A DNA stretch of 64,000 bases from Cellulomonas telluris (lineage in GTDB: Bacteria > Actinomycetota > Actinomycetes > Actinomycetales > Cellulomonadaceae), in NCBI RefSeq assembly GCF_004886325.1, contig NZ_QXFN01000001.1, forward strand, positions 496,001 through 560,000, read 5' to 3'. Positions 50,081 through 58,546 of this stretch are shown here, piece after piece. A program made the translations under genes and the position numbers. The notes below the pieces were generated by a model. The model had not been told where the DNA came from and ran no database searches. It worked only from the letters and a program-made list of their open reading frames with translations. Numbering within the stretch: position 1 is the stretch's first letter; each line of letters starts with the position of its first letter.

Positions 50081-51586
50081 TCACGCGTCCAGCGACTCCC
50101 CGGCCCGCTCGGGCAGGGCGAGCGCACCGGCCGCGGCGACGACGAACACGGCGGCGAACACCGTGAACAGCAGCCCCGTGCCGCCGACCTCGCGCAGGGG
50201 CGGCACGGCGAGCGGCGCGAGGATCGAGGCCGTCCGCCCGACGCCGGCCGCCCAGCCCGCGCCCGTGGTGCGCACCGTCGTCGGGTAGAGCTCCGGCGTC
50301 ACGGCGTAGAGGGCACCCCAGGCGCCCAGGTTGAAGAACGAGAGCAGCAGGCCCGCGGCGATCACCGGGCCGGTGCCGTCCGCGGCGGCGAACAGGCCGG
50401 CGGCCACCGCCGACCCGGCGAGGAACGCCGCGAGGGTGGGCCGGCGGCCCCACCGCTCGACGAGCACGGCGGCCGCGGCGTACCCGGGCAGCTGCCCGAG
50501 CGTGATGATCAGGGTGTACTCGAACGACCGCACCAGGGAGTTGCCGTCCGCCGCCAGCAGCGACGGCAGCCAGATGAAGGCGCCGTAGTAGCTGAAGTTC
50601 ACCGCGAACCACACGACCCACAGGGCGGCCGTCCGGCGGCGCAGGTCCGGCGCCCACAGCGCGGCGAGCCGCAGCCGCGTCTGTGCCGCACGGCCCGTGC
50701 CGGCCTCGCCCGTGCCCTGCCCGCCGGCCTCGCCCGCGCGCTGCCCGCCGGGCGACGCCACCTGCGGCGTCGCCTGCGCCACCGCCCGCGCGGCCGCCTC
50801 CCGTGCGGCAGGGTCCGCGTCGCGGACCTGCGCACCCGTGCGCCCGTCCCCGCCGACCGCCGGGGACTCCTCGAACGCGCGCACCACCGCGTCGGCCTCG
50901 GCGTGCCGTCCGTGCCCGACGAGGAACCGCACCGACTCCGGCAGGCCGCGGCGCACGACCACCGCGTACACGGCCGGCAGCGCGCCGAGCGCGAGCGCCC
51001 ACCGCCACCCGTCGTCGCCGACGGGCACCACGAGGTACCCGATGACGGCGGCGAGGATCCACCCGACGGCCCAGAACGACTCCAGCACCACGACGGCCCG
51101 CCCCCGGATGCGCGGCGGGGCGAACTCGCTGACCAGGGTCGACGCGACGGGCAGCTCCGCGCCGAGGCCGAGCCCGACGACGAACCGCAGCGCCATGAGC
51201 GCGGCCACCGACCAGGCGAGCGCGGACGCACCGGTCGCGACGCCGTAGACGAGCAGCGTCAGCGCGAACACCTGCCGCCGGCCGATCCGGTCCGCGAGCA
51301 GCCCGCCGAGCGCGGCGCCGATCGCCATGCCGAGGAACCCGGCGGACGCGATCCACGACAGCTGCGACGCCGGCGTGCCCCAGACGACCCCGAGCTGGGC
51401 GATGACGAACGAGATGAGGCCGACGTCCATCGCGTCGAACGTCCAGCCGACGCCCGAGCCGACGAGCAGGCGCACGTGCCGGCGCGTGACCGGGAGCGCG
51501 TCGAGGCGCGCGGTCGGGTCCGCGGCGGACGCGGCCGCCGCGGTCGGCGCCTCCGGCCGGGGTGCGTGCGGCTGCGGGTCGGGCAC
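50081..51586 (-). CDS. Major facilitator superfamily transporter (sugar/aromatic acid type)
   Basis: 501 residues with twelve predicted helices and a central cytoplasmic loop of about 85 residues between helices 6 and 7 that carries Gly/Ala-rich repeats (GQRAGEAGGQGTGEAGTG). GWTFDAMDVGLISFV in helix 1, LLADRIGRRQVFALTLL (the A-motif DRxGRR), and VERWGRRPTLAAFLAG in the second half support a SP/AAHS-type MFS symporter. Substrate could be a sugar, an aromatic acid or a similar anion. The GTG at 51586 has AGGAGG upstream. It is upstream of the RDD gene on the same strand. Confidence 0.88.
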   Translation of the reverse strand: MPDPQPHAPRPEAPTAAAASAADPTARLDALPVTRRHVRLLVGSGVGWTFDAMDVGLISFVIAQLGVVWGTPASQLSWIASAGFLGMAIGAALGGLLADRIGRRQVFALTLLVYGVATGASALAWSVAALMALRFVVGLGLGAELPVASTLVSEFAPPRIRGRAVVVLESFWAVGWILAAVIGYLVVPVGDDGWRWALALGALPAVYAVVVRRGLPESVRFLVGHGRHAEADAVVRAFEESPAVGGDGRTGAQVRDADPAAREAAARAVAQATPQVASPGGQRAGEAGGQGTGEAGTGRAAQTRLRLAALWAPDLRRRTAALWVVWFAVNFSYYGAFIWLPSLLAADGNSLVRSFEYTLIITLGQLPGYAAAAVLVERWGRRPTLAAFLAGSAVAAGLFAAADGTGPVIAAGLLLSFFNLGAWGALYAVTPELYPTTVRTTGAGWAAGVGRTASILAPLAVPPLREVGGTGLLFTVFAAVFVVAAAGALALPERAGESLDA

Positions 51587-51776
51587 GGCGCCTCCTGGGC
51601 GTCGGGACGCACGCGTCGGGACGCGGCGCCGGGGGGCTGGTGCGGGCCCGTGCCGGCCGGTCCCGGCCGGCCGGGACCGCGCTGCACGCATCGTCCTCGC
51701 CTCGCCGCGACCACGCCACCGCGCACCCGGCCACCCGCCCCACCGGACCCGCCCCCACCCCGCCCCCGCCGCCGCC

Positions 51777-51830
51777 GAAGCCGGACTTCGTCAGGACGAG
51801 CACCGGGTGGTGCTGACGAAGTCCGGGTTC
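51777..51830. repeat. Intergenic hairpin repeat, copy B
   Basis: GAAGCCGGACTTCGTCA (51777-51793) pairs with TGACGAAGTCCGGGTTC (51814-51830), one mismatch. CACC/GGTG adds four pairs within the loop. The right arm is the exact reverse complement of 8827-8843. Lies in the divergent region before the DUF998 gene. Confidence 0.65.
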
Positions 51831-51855
51831 GCCGCGCGAGGCGGGCCCGGGTGGT

Positions 51856-51861
51856 GAGGAT
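51856..51861 (+). promoter_or_regulatory. -10-like hexamer GAGGAT for the gene at 51868, probably leaderless
   Basis: GAGGAT keeps A2 and T6 and ends six bases before the GTG. GAGGGC between could also act as a very close ribosome site, so the leaderless reading is less sure here. Confidence 0.35.
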
Positions 51862-51867
51862 GAGGGC

Positions 51868-52563
51868 GTGACGGGTGACGGCGGCGGCAGGGGGCGGGGC
51901 CGGGGACGGCACGTCGCGGGAGCGCTGCTGCTCGTCGCCACCGCGCAGGTGCTCGTCGTCGAGGAGGTCGTCGCGTCCGCCTGGGAGGTCGTGCCGTACA
52001 GCCGCGCAAACCACTACGTGAGCGACCTGGGCCTCGCGGAGTGCGCGGAGCTGACGGGGCGGACCGTGTGCTCGCCGCGGCACGCCCTCATGAACGCCGC
52101 GTTCGTGGTGCACGGGCTGCTGGTCGCGGCGGCCGCCGTCCTGCTCCGCAACCTGCTGCCGCCGCGCGCCCGGCCGTGGGTGCTCGCGGCGCTGCTGGCG
52201 CACGCGACCGGCGTCGTGTGGGTCGGCCTCGTCCCGGGGTCGCTCGCGGAGCCGGTGGGCGGCCTGCCGCGGTACGTCGTGCACAACGTCGGGTCGGTCC
52301 TGGCGGTGGTCGGCGGCAACGTGGCCGCGCTCGCCGCGGGGGCGTCCCTGCTGCGCCGGCACCGGGTGTGGGCGGTGACGTCGCTCGTCCTCGCCGGGCT
52401 GGGCGCGGCGGCCACCGTGCTGGACGTCGTCGACGTCGACGTCGGGCTCGGGGTGGGCGGCAGCCAGCGGGCGACGATGTACCCGGCGGTCGTGTGGCTG
52501 GTCCTCACGGGCGGGGCCCTGCTCGGCGCGGTCGTCGCCGCCGGACGCCGCCCCGTGCGGTAG
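51868..52563 (+). CDS. DUF998 membrane protein
   Basis: 231 residues with six predicted helices. The first extracytoplasmic segment YSRANHYVSDLG and later CSPRHALMNAAFVVHGLLVA follow DUF998 (Frag1-like) proteins of unknown function; YVVHNVGSVLAVVGGNVAALA and QRATMYPAVVWLVLTGG complete the pattern. GTG start with GAGGAT six bases upstream. It is followed by the luciferase-like gene ten bases after its stop. Confidence 0.8.
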   Translation: MTGDGGGRGRGRGRHVAGALLLVATAQVLVVEEVVASAWEVVPYSRANHYVSDLGLAECAELTGRTVCSPRHALMNAAFVVHGLLVAAAAVLLRNLLPPRARPWVLAALLAHATGVVWVGLVPGSLAEPVGGLPRYVVHNVGSVLAVVGGNVAALAAGASLLRRHRVWAVTSLVLAGLGAAATVLDVVDVDVGLGVGGSQRATMYPAVVWLVLTGGALLGAVVAAGRRPVR

Positions 52564-52573
52564 GCATGGGCGC

Positions 52574-53536
52574 ATGACACGTACCCCCGCCGTCGGCGTG
52601 ATGCTCCCGCGCGACCTCGACCCCACGCAGGTGCTGACGTTCGCCCGCCGGGCCGACGACCTCGGCTTCGACGAGCTCTGGGTCGTCGAGGACCTCGGGT
52701 TCCGCGGCGGCGTCGCGCAGACCGCGGCGGTGCTGGCGGCGACGACCCGGATCCGGGTGGGCATCGGGATCCTGCCGGCGGCGGTGCGCAACGTCGCGTT
52801 CGCGGCGATGGAGGTCGCCACGCTCGCCCAGCTGTTCCCCGGCCGCGTGGACGTCGGCATCGGGCACGGCATGCCGGACTGGATGCGGTCCGTCGGTGCG
52901 TGGCCGGCGCGTCCGCTGACGTTCCTCGAGGAGTACGTCACGACCCTGCGCGCGCTGCTGCGCGGCGAGACCGTCACGAGCGCACCCGGCTCGCCGCTCG
53001 CGCTCGTCGACGTCGCGCTCGACCCGTCCGCCCTGCCCGAGGTCGTCCCCGACCTGCTCACCGGCGTGCGCGGACCGCGCTCCCTCGCGGCAGCGGGGCG
53101 GGTGGCCGACGGCACCGTCCTCGCCGAGCCGACGACGCCGGAGTACGCGCGCGCCGCCCTGGCGCAGATCGCCCCGTCCGGCCCGCACCGGGTCGCCGGG
53201 TACGACGTCGCGGCCGTCGACGACGACGCCGCCGCGGCCTACGCGGCCGCGCGCCCCGCGCTCGCGTGGATCGGCGAGCCGGACTGGGCCGTGCACATCG
53301 ACCCGCTGCCGTTCGCCGCCGAGTTCCACGCGCTGCGCGCGTCGTCCGCGACCCGCGAGGAGTTCGCCGCCCGCCTCCCCGACGAGTGGGTCGCGCAGCT
53401 CGCGCTCGCGGGCACGCCCGACGCCGTCCGTGCCCGCCTGGCCGCCCTGGCCGAGGCGGGTGTCACGAGCGCCGTCCTGCTCCCCGCCGGGCCGGACCCG
53501 CTCGCCGCCCTGCCCTCCCTGGCCCGCGTCCTCTGA
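52574..53536 (+). CDS. LLM class flavin-dependent oxidoreductase
   Basis: 320 residues. TPAVGVMLPRDLDPTQVLTFARRADDLGFDELWVVEDLGFRGG, RIRVGIGILPAAVRNVAFAAMEVATLAQLFPGRV, DVGIGHGMPDWMRSVGAW and GVRGPRSLAAAGRVADG form the TIM-barrel pattern of luciferase-like monooxygenases. F420 or FMN may be the cofactor; this is a third, separate LLM lineage besides those at 1-537 and 9985-11016. It starts ten bases after the DUF998 stop, so the pair is probably one operon; AGGCAT six bases before the ATG could also act as a -10. Confidence 0.85.
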   Translation: MTRTPAVGVMLPRDLDPTQVLTFARRADDLGFDELWVVEDLGFRGGVAQTAAVLAATTRIRVGIGILPAAVRNVAFAAMEVATLAQLFPGRVDVGIGHGMPDWMRSVGAWPARPLTFLEEYVTTLRALLRGETVTSAPGSPLALVDVALDPSALPEVVPDLLTGVRGPRSLAAAGRVADGTVLAEPTTPEYARAALAQIAPSGPHRVAGYDVAAVDDDAAAAYAAARPALAWIGEPDWAVHIDPLPFAAEFHALRASSATREEFAARLPDEWVAQLALAGTPDAVRARLAALAEAGVTSAVLLPAGPDPLAALPSLARVL

Positions 53537-53596
53537 CCGACCGCCCACGCCACCGCCCCACCCCCGCCCCCCGCCCGCCGCCCCGCCCGTCGTCCG

Positions 53597-53660
53597 CTGC
53601 GGGGGATGCGTCGCGAGTGCGGTGGTCGCAGCACCCGCACGCGTGACGCATCGACCGCAG
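53597..53660. terminator. Long imperfect hairpin after the LLM gene
   Basis: CTGCGG (53597-53602), GATGCGTC (53605-53612) and GTGCGG (53617-53622) pair in order with CCGCAC (53635-53640), GACGCATC (53645-53652) and CCGCAG (53655-53660), giving a 64-nt hairpin with small internal loops, about 60 bp after the stop. It may end transcription or be a regulatory RNA element. The rest of the 320-bp gap is C-rich and holds no gene that I can see. Confidence 0.5.
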
Positions 53661-53856
53661 TCGTGGGCGGGGCGTGACCTCGCGGCAACACGGGGGACAC
53701 ACCGGGCTCGTACGGTCGCCGGGTCCCGGAGCGCCGGGGCCCGGCGAGCCGCCGGTCGAGGAACGTTCACCGGCACGTCATGGACAGCGGCGCCCCCCAG
53801 GCGCCACGCTGTGCCGACCGTGCACGGGGCCGGTGCGAGGGACGCGGGAGGTGCCG

Positions 53857-56097
53857 GTGCTCGAGCACGTCGACCCCTTCATCGGCACCGAGCGGACGTC
53901 CCTGCCGCCGGCGTCCGGGCTGGCCGCGACGTGGTGGTGGCCCAAGCCGCAGGTCGGCAACACGCACCCCGGTGCGACGTACCCGCTCGGGATGGTGTCG
54001 GCCTGCGCGTACTCGGGCGCCTACCCCACGGGGTACGGGCGCTACGACCTGTCCACCGAGGGCCTGCCGCCGGTCCTCCACGACCGGCAGGTCGCCAGCG
54101 GGTTCACGCACTTCCAGCAGTCCGGCACGGGGGCGATCCGCAAGTACTACAACTACTTCCGCGTGACCCCGATGCTGCGGCCCCTGGACGACCTGGGGCA
54201 GACGTGGGACGTGGTCGACGAGGAGGCGTCCCCCGGGTACTACGCGGCGACGCTGTCGTCGGGGGTCCGCGCGGAGATCACCGTCGGGCCCAAGTCGGCG
54301 GTGCACCGGTACACGTTCCCCGCGCACCACGACGCCCGCCTCGTCATCGACTTCTCGCTCGGCGGGCTCGACATCCCCTACGGCCGCACGGTCCCGCTGC
54401 GCGCGCACCTGGGCTCGGTCGCCCCCGGGGTCGCGGAGGGCGAGATCGTCGTCGAGGGCGCCCCGCTCGCCGTGCGCGTCGAGTGCGACGCCCCGCACTG
54501 GCGGCAGATGCTCTGGTACGACCGGCGCCTGATGCCCGGCGGCACGCGCCTCGACTTCGACCGCATCCGCCCCACGACGCTGCGCCCGTTCGGGCTCATG
54601 TGGGCCGGGCCGACCGAGCCGGGGCAGGTCGTCGAGCTGCGGTTCGGGTTCTCGCTGCGCGGCGTGGACCAGGCGCGCGAGACGCTCGCCCGCGAGTGCG
54701 GCGACGGGCCGCAGGCGTTCGACCGCCGCCGCGCCACCACCGAGGCGGTGTGGCGCGAGCACCTCGACAAGGTCGCGGTCGACACGCCGTCGTCGGACCG
54801 GCGGACCGTCATGGCGACCGCGCTGTACCACTCGCTCGTCAAGCCGTGCCTGGCCCCCGACGAGAGCCCGTTCTGGCCCACCCCGGGGCCGTTCGCGTTC
54901 GACCTGTCGACGATGTGGGACATCTACCGCACGCAGCTGCCGCTGCTCACGGCGCTCGTCCCCGACCGCGCCGTCGAGCTCGCGAACGCGCTGCTGCAGA
55001 TCGCCGAGGAGGAGGGCAACCTCCCCATCGGCTACCGGATGGCCCGCGGCGCCGACCGGTTCAGCCGCCAGGGGTCGGCGCTGGCGCACACGTTCCTCGC
55101 GGACCTGTGCGCGTTGGGGCTGCCGGGCGTCGACTGGGACTGGGCGCTGGTGCACATGCACAACGACCTGCGGCGCACGTACGGCGAGGACTTCCTGCTG
55201 CGCGGGCGCGCGCACCCGATCAGCCACACCCTCGACCTCGCGTTCGGGTACTGGTGCAGCGCCATCGTGGCGGCCCGAGTCGGCGACCTGGCGCTGGTGG
55301 AGCAGTTCCGCCCGCTCGCCGCCCGGTGGCGCAACGCGTTCGGCGACGACGGGCTGCTCGTCGACTCGACGTACTACGAGGGCGGACGGTGGAACTACTC
55401 GTTCCGCCTCCAGCACGACATGGCGTCCCGGATCGCGCTCGCGGGCGGCGACGAGGAGTTCGTCGGCATGCTCGACCGGTTCTTCGGGTACGGCGCGGAC
55501 CCCGTGACGCAGCCCGGCCTGCACCCCGACGCCGACGAGCTGCTGGCGGGCTACGCGCTCGACCGGTTCGAGGGCCTGAACAACGAGCCGGACATGGAGG
55601 CCCCCTGGGCGTACATGTACGCGGGCCGCCCGGACCGCACCGCCGAGGTCGTGCACGAGGTCGTCACGCAGCAGTTCGGCACCGGACGCGGGGGCCTGCC
55701 CGGCAACGACGACTCCGGGGGCCTGTCGTCCTGGTACGTCTGGGCGACCCTGGGGCTCTTCCCCGTCGCGGGGCAGAACCTGTTCCTGGTCAACGCGCCC
55801 GCGTGGCGCGAGGCACGCATCGACGTGGGCGGCCGGCCGCTCACGGTGGAGACGACCGGCTTCGTCGAGCCCGAGCCCGGCGGACCGGCGCAGCACGTGC
55901 AGTCCGTGCACCTGGACGGCCAACCGCTGGACCGCCCGTACCTGACCGGCGGCGAGCTGCACGCCGGGGGACGGCTGCTCGTCGCCCTGGGCCCGCAGCC
56001 GTCCGGGTGGGGCACGCAGCACCGACCACCCAGCGCACCCGCACCGCGCCCGCCCGCCGGCGCCCCCGTCGTCGCCGCCCGGCTCAGCCGGCCCTGA
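53857..56097 (+). CDS. GH92 family glycosidase (alpha-mannosidase type), cytoplasmic
   Basis: 746 residues with no signal peptide. HVDPFIGTERTSLPPASG is the GH92 start; NTHPGATYPLGMVSACAYSGAYPTGYG, FTHFQQSGTGAIRKYYNY, FAFDLSTMWDIYRTQLPLL and the active-site GLPGNDDSGGLSSWYVWATLGLFP (around residues 612-635) follow the family. GH92 enzymes are Ca2+-dependent exo-alpha-mannosidases acting by inversion. The usual secreted location is missing, so intracellular glycans or imported mannosides are likely. The GTG at 53857 has GGGAG seven bases upstream; GTG at 53851 is close and also open. The glycosyltransferase gene begins 62 bp after its stop. Confidence 0.85.
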   Translation: MLEHVDPFIGTERTSLPPASGLAATWWWPKPQVGNTHPGATYPLGMVSACAYSGAYPTGYGRYDLSTEGLPPVLHDRQVASGFTHFQQSGTGAIRKYYNYFRVTPMLRPLDDLGQTWDVVDEEASPGYYAATLSSGVRAEITVGPKSAVHRYTFPAHHDARLVIDFSLGGLDIPYGRTVPLRAHLGSVAPGVAEGEIVVEGAPLAVRVECDAPHWRQMLWYDRRLMPGGTRLDFDRIRPTTLRPFGLMWAGPTEPGQVVELRFGFSLRGVDQARETLARECGDGPQAFDRRRATTEAVWREHLDKVAVDTPSSDRRTVMATALYHSLVKPCLAPDESPFWPTPGPFAFDLSTMWDIYRTQLPLLTALVPDRAVELANALLQIAEEEGNLPIGYRMARGADRFSRQGSALAHTFLADLCALGLPGVDWDWALVHMHNDLRRTYGEDFLLRGRAHPISHTLDLAFGYWCSAIVAARVGDLALVEQFRPLAARWRNAFGDDGLLVDSTYYEGGRWNYSFRLQHDMASRIALAGGDEEFVGMLDRFFGYGADPVTQPGLHPDADELLAGYALDRFEGLNNEPDMEAPWAYMYAGRPDRTAEVVHEVVTQQFGTGRGGLPGNDDSGGLSSWYVWATLGLFPVAGQNLFLVNAPAWREARIDVGGRPLTVETTGFVEPEPGGPAQHVQSVHLDGQPLDRPYLTGGELHAGGRLLVALGPQPSGWGTQHRPPSAPAPRPPAGAPVVAARLSRP

Positions 56098-56159
56098 CGG
56101 CCGACGCAGCAGCACCGCCTCACCCCCCGCTCCCACCCTCGGACCGAGAGGACGACGCC

Positions 56160-57476
56160 GTGACCCCTTCCGCCGCCGCCCACCACGCGCGTCGTGCGCG
56201 CCGCCTCGTCATCGTCGTCCGGGCCGACCCGGTCATCTGCGGGCACTCCGGCGAGGCCCGGAACCTCGCCGAGGCCGCGCTCGACCGCGGGTTCGACGAG
56301 GTCCGCATCGTCACGTGGCCGATCGAGCGGCTGCAGGCCGCGGGCCTGCCGCTCAAGCCGCTCGACCGCGTGCTGCCGTACCGGGAGGGGATCGTCGTCG
56401 AGCGGCCCGAGCCGGTCGGCGACTACAAGGTCCCCGACGGCCGCTACCTCGCCGGCCTGACGGGCCGCCTCGTCGAGCTGTTCACCGACGGCGTGCCCAC
56501 GGTCGCCCTGTCGCTGTACCTGTCGCCGCACGCCACGGCCGTCGCCGACGCCGTCGCCGTCGCCCGCCGGACGGGCCTGCCCGTGGACGTCGTCACCGTG
56601 GCCGAGGCGGTGGGCTCCGACGTCACCAACGTGGTGCGCGCGTGCGTCGAGGAGGACCGGTTCGGGGCCGCCGCGCACGTGCTGGCCCAGTACCTCTCCC
56701 ACGACGTGTGCCTCGCGGTGTCGCGGTACACGCGCGACCTCATCGTCACGGAGGCCGCCGCGATCGACGCCCGCCACGGCACGCGGTTCGCGGAGCAGTG
56801 CGCCGCGCGGGTCGAGGTGTCCTACCCGGCGATCGACGTGGGCCAGTACCTGTCGCGCACCGAGGAGGGCACGGACGTGGTGCTGGCGGCGCGCGGCTTG
56901 CAGCGGGACGGGTACGTGCTGTTCCTGTCCCGCCTCGCGCACGCCAAGGGCGTCGACGACCTCATCGAGGGGTTCGTGCGCTCCGGTGCGCCGGCGGCCG
57001 GCCAGCGCCTCGTGATCGCGGGCAACGGGCCGCAGGCCGACGAGCTGCGGGCGCTCGCCGCCGCCACGCCCGTCGCCGACCGCATCACGTTCCTGCACGA
57101 CGTGTCCGACGACGAGAAGCCGCACCTCATGGCCGGCTGCACCGCGTTCGTGCTGCCCAGCAAGCCCCGCCCGGAGTTCGTCGAGACGTTCGGCATCGCG
57201 CTCGCGGAGAAGATGCTGTCGGGCGGCGGGCCGGTGATCACCACCGACACGGGCGGCATCGGCGAGGCCGTCGGCGACACCGCGGTGGTCGTGCCGGTGT
57301 CGGACCCCGACGCGATCGCCGCCGCCCTGGACGACGTCCTCGCGACGGACCCGGTCGACCGGGCGGCGTGGGCGGAGCGGTCGCGGGAGTACGCCCTGCA
57401 GTTCGACCGGGCGGTCGTGCTCGACAAGATCCTCGACCACGTGGCGGCCCTGGACGCGACGCCGGCGCTGGCCTGA
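56160..57476 (+). CDS. GT4-type glycosyltransferase
   Basis: 438 residues, cytoplasmic. RLVIVVRADPVICGHSGEARNLAEAALDRGF is the first Rossmann domain; YVLFLSRLAHAKGVDDLIEGFVRSGA, RLVIAGNGPQADELRALA, ITFLHDVSDDEKPHLMAGCTAFVLPSKPRPEFVETFGIALAEKMLSGGGPVITTDTGGIGEAV form the GT-B C-terminal domain with the ExFG(I/L)ALAE-like donor motif. Glycosyltransferase family 4 call is secure; donor and acceptor are unknown. Next to a GH92 gene, a role in mannoside metabolism is possible. GTG with GAGAGGA upstream. Its last 17 bases, including the TGA stop, are repeated directly after it. Confidence 0.85.
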   Translation: MTPSAAAHHARRARRLVIVVRADPVICGHSGEARNLAEAALDRGFDEVRIVTWPIERLQAAGLPLKPLDRVLPYREGIVVERPEPVGDYKVPDGRYLAGLTGRLVELFTDGVPTVALSLYLSPHATAVADAVAVARRTGLPVDVVTVAEAVGSDVTNVVRACVEEDRFGAAAHVLAQYLSHDVCLAVSRYTRDLIVTEAAAIDARHGTRFAEQCAARVEVSYPAIDVGQYLSRTEEGTDVVLAARGLQRDGYVLFLSRLAHAKGVDDLIEGFVRSGAPAAGQRLVIAGNGPQADELRALAAATPVADRITFLHDVSDDEKPHLMAGCTAFVLPSKPRPEFVETFGIALAEKMLSGGGPVITTDTGGIGEAVGDTAVVVPVSDPDAIAAALDDVLATDPVDRAAWAERSREYALQFDRAVVLDKILDHVAALDATPALA

Positions 57477-57497
57477 CGCGCGGCGCTGGCCTGACGC
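57463..57497. repeat. Two tandem 17-bp repeats over the GT4 stop codon
   Basis: CGGCGCTGGCCTGACGC occurs at 57463-57479 and again at 57481-57497 (period 18). It looks like a recent slippage duplication; the stop codon lies in the first copy. Confidence 0.7.
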
Positions 57498-57514
57498 CCG
57501 GGCGAGGCCGTCGT

Positions 57515-57537
57515 CCTGGTCGTCGCCGGCGACCAGG
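57515..57537. terminator. Short terminator-like hairpin
   Basis: CCTGGTCG pairs with CGACCAGG across a 7-nt loop, between the convergent GT4 and DUF3592 genes. The CTGGTCG/CGACCAG core is also in the strong hairpin at 37220-37266. Confidence 0.5.
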
Positions 57538-57546
57538 CCGACGTCC

Positions 57547-57972
57547 TCACCGCAGGAGCTGCAGCAGCAGGGCCGCGGCGAGCAGGACGGCGGCGACGGC
57601 GGCCGACGCCCGGGCCCGCGGTGCGCGCGGCGGCCGGGCGTCCCCGGGGACGGCCTCGACGGTCATCCACGCGGGGTCCTGCGGGTCGTACCGCACGTCC
57701 ACCGGCTGGCTCACGAGGTAGCGGGCGCCCGGCCGGGGCGTGCGCGGCACGCCCTCGAGCCGCTCGCCGCCGACGAAGTACCGAACGGTCGGGACGACGC
57801 CCCCGGCGCCCTCCGTGACTGCGACGACCTCGCCGGACGCCGTCCGGGCGCGGGCCAGGCGGCGCCGGGTGCGGGTCGCGTCCCGCCGGGCGAGCACCGC
57901 CGGCACCGCGAGGGCCGCAGCGGCGACCACGAGCACGACCTGGACCACGAGGACGACCGGCATGGCAGCCAT
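57547..57972 (-). CDS. DUF3592-like membrane protein
   Basis: 141 residues: a membrane helix at 4-27, a basic loop (RRDATRTRRRLARART), a beta-rich domain (ASGEVVAVTEGAGGVVPTVRYFVGGERLEGVPR and VDVRYDPQDPAWMTVE) and a C-terminal helix (AAVAAVLLAAALLLQLL). The VxYDPxxP segment is typical of DUF3592. Function unknown. The start may be ATG 57972 or ATG 57963; neither has a strong ribosome site. Confidence 0.75.
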   Translation of the reverse strand: MAAMPVVLVVQVVLVVAAAALAVPAVLARRDATRTRRRLARARTASGEVVAVTEGAGGVVPTVRYFVGGERLEGVPRTPRPGARYLVSQPVDVRYDPQDPAWMTVEAVPGDARPPRAPRARASAAVAAVLLAAALLLQLLR

Positions 57973-58000
57973 CGTCCGTCACCGGGCGGGCGCGCGGGTC

Positions 58001-58462
58001 TCAGGACGCGTCGGCCACCGCGGCGTCGGCCGGGAGGTCGAGGTCGTCGACGTGCAGCGCGCCGCCGCAGCGGGCGCACCGCACCTCGGCGTGGGTGACC
58101 TCGCCGCACGTGCGGTGCCGGTACAGGACCGGGGGCCCGTCCGGCCCGGCGAGCCAGCGGTCGCCCCAGGCCGACATGACGAGGAGCACCTCGCACAGCT
58201 CGCGCCCGCGCTCGGTGAGGCGGTACTCGGAGCGCGGGGGGCGGTCGCTGTACGGCACGCGCTCGAGCACGTCCTGCTCGACCAGCCAGCCGAGGCGCTC
58301 CGTCAGCACCTTGCGCGAGACCCCCAGGTCGGCGCGGATCTCGTCGAACCGGTGCAGACCCATGAGCACGTCACGCAGGACGAGCGGGGACCAGACCTCC
58401 CCGACGACGTGGAGGGTCCGCGCGATGGAGCAGCTCATGCGGCTGAAGTCGGTGCGTTGCAC
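58001..58462 (-). CDS. HxlR-family transcriptional regulator with zinc-ribbon tail
   Basis: 153 residues. The HxlR winged helix covers residues 8-105: CSIARTLHVVGEVWSPLVLRDVLMGLHRFDEIRADLGVSRKVLTERLGWLVEQDVLERVPYSDRPPRSEYRLTERG. The first Cys (CSIA) is the position that senses redox state or aldehydes in QorR/HxlR-type regulators. The C-terminal segment TCGEVTHAEVRCARCGG looks like a small zinc ribbon. Divergent from the flavin oxidoreductase at 58547; a 17-bp palindrome overlaps both promoters. GTG start with TAGGCT seven bases before it and no ribosome site: leaderless. Confidence 0.85.
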   Translation of the reverse strand: MQRTDFSRMSCSIARTLHVVGEVWSPLVLRDVLMGLHRFDEIRADLGVSRKVLTERLGWLVEQDVLERVPYSDRPPRSEYRLTERGRELCEVLLVMSAWGDRWLAGPDGPPVLYRHRTCGEVTHAEVRCARCGGALHVDDLDLPADAAVADAS

Positions 58463-58469
58463 GCGTCCC

Positions 58470-58514
58470 AGCCTAGACGAGTGGGTTCCCTGGGGGAACC
58501 GACGCTGCTAGCGT
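58470..58514. promoter_or_regulatory. Divergent promoters with shared HxlR operator palindrome
   Basis: GGTTCCC-TGG-GGGAACC at 58484-58500 is a 17-bp palindrome. To its left on the minus strand, TAGGCT (58475-58470) is the -10 for hxlR; to its right on the plus strand, TTCCCT (58486-58491), 17 bp and TAGCGT (58509-58514) form the promoter of the flavin oxidoreductase. The operator thus covers the -35 regions of both, the position expected for an autoregulating HxlR dimer. Confidence 0.65.
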
Positions 58515-58546
58515 CGGGCAAGTTCCTCGAAGAGACGGAGTCGACG

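Noticed and set aside
53540-53595. Possible G-quadruplex in the C-rich stretch
   Set aside because: The tract is C-rich on the plus strand but interrupted irregularly; such runs are common in this base composition and no function is indicated.
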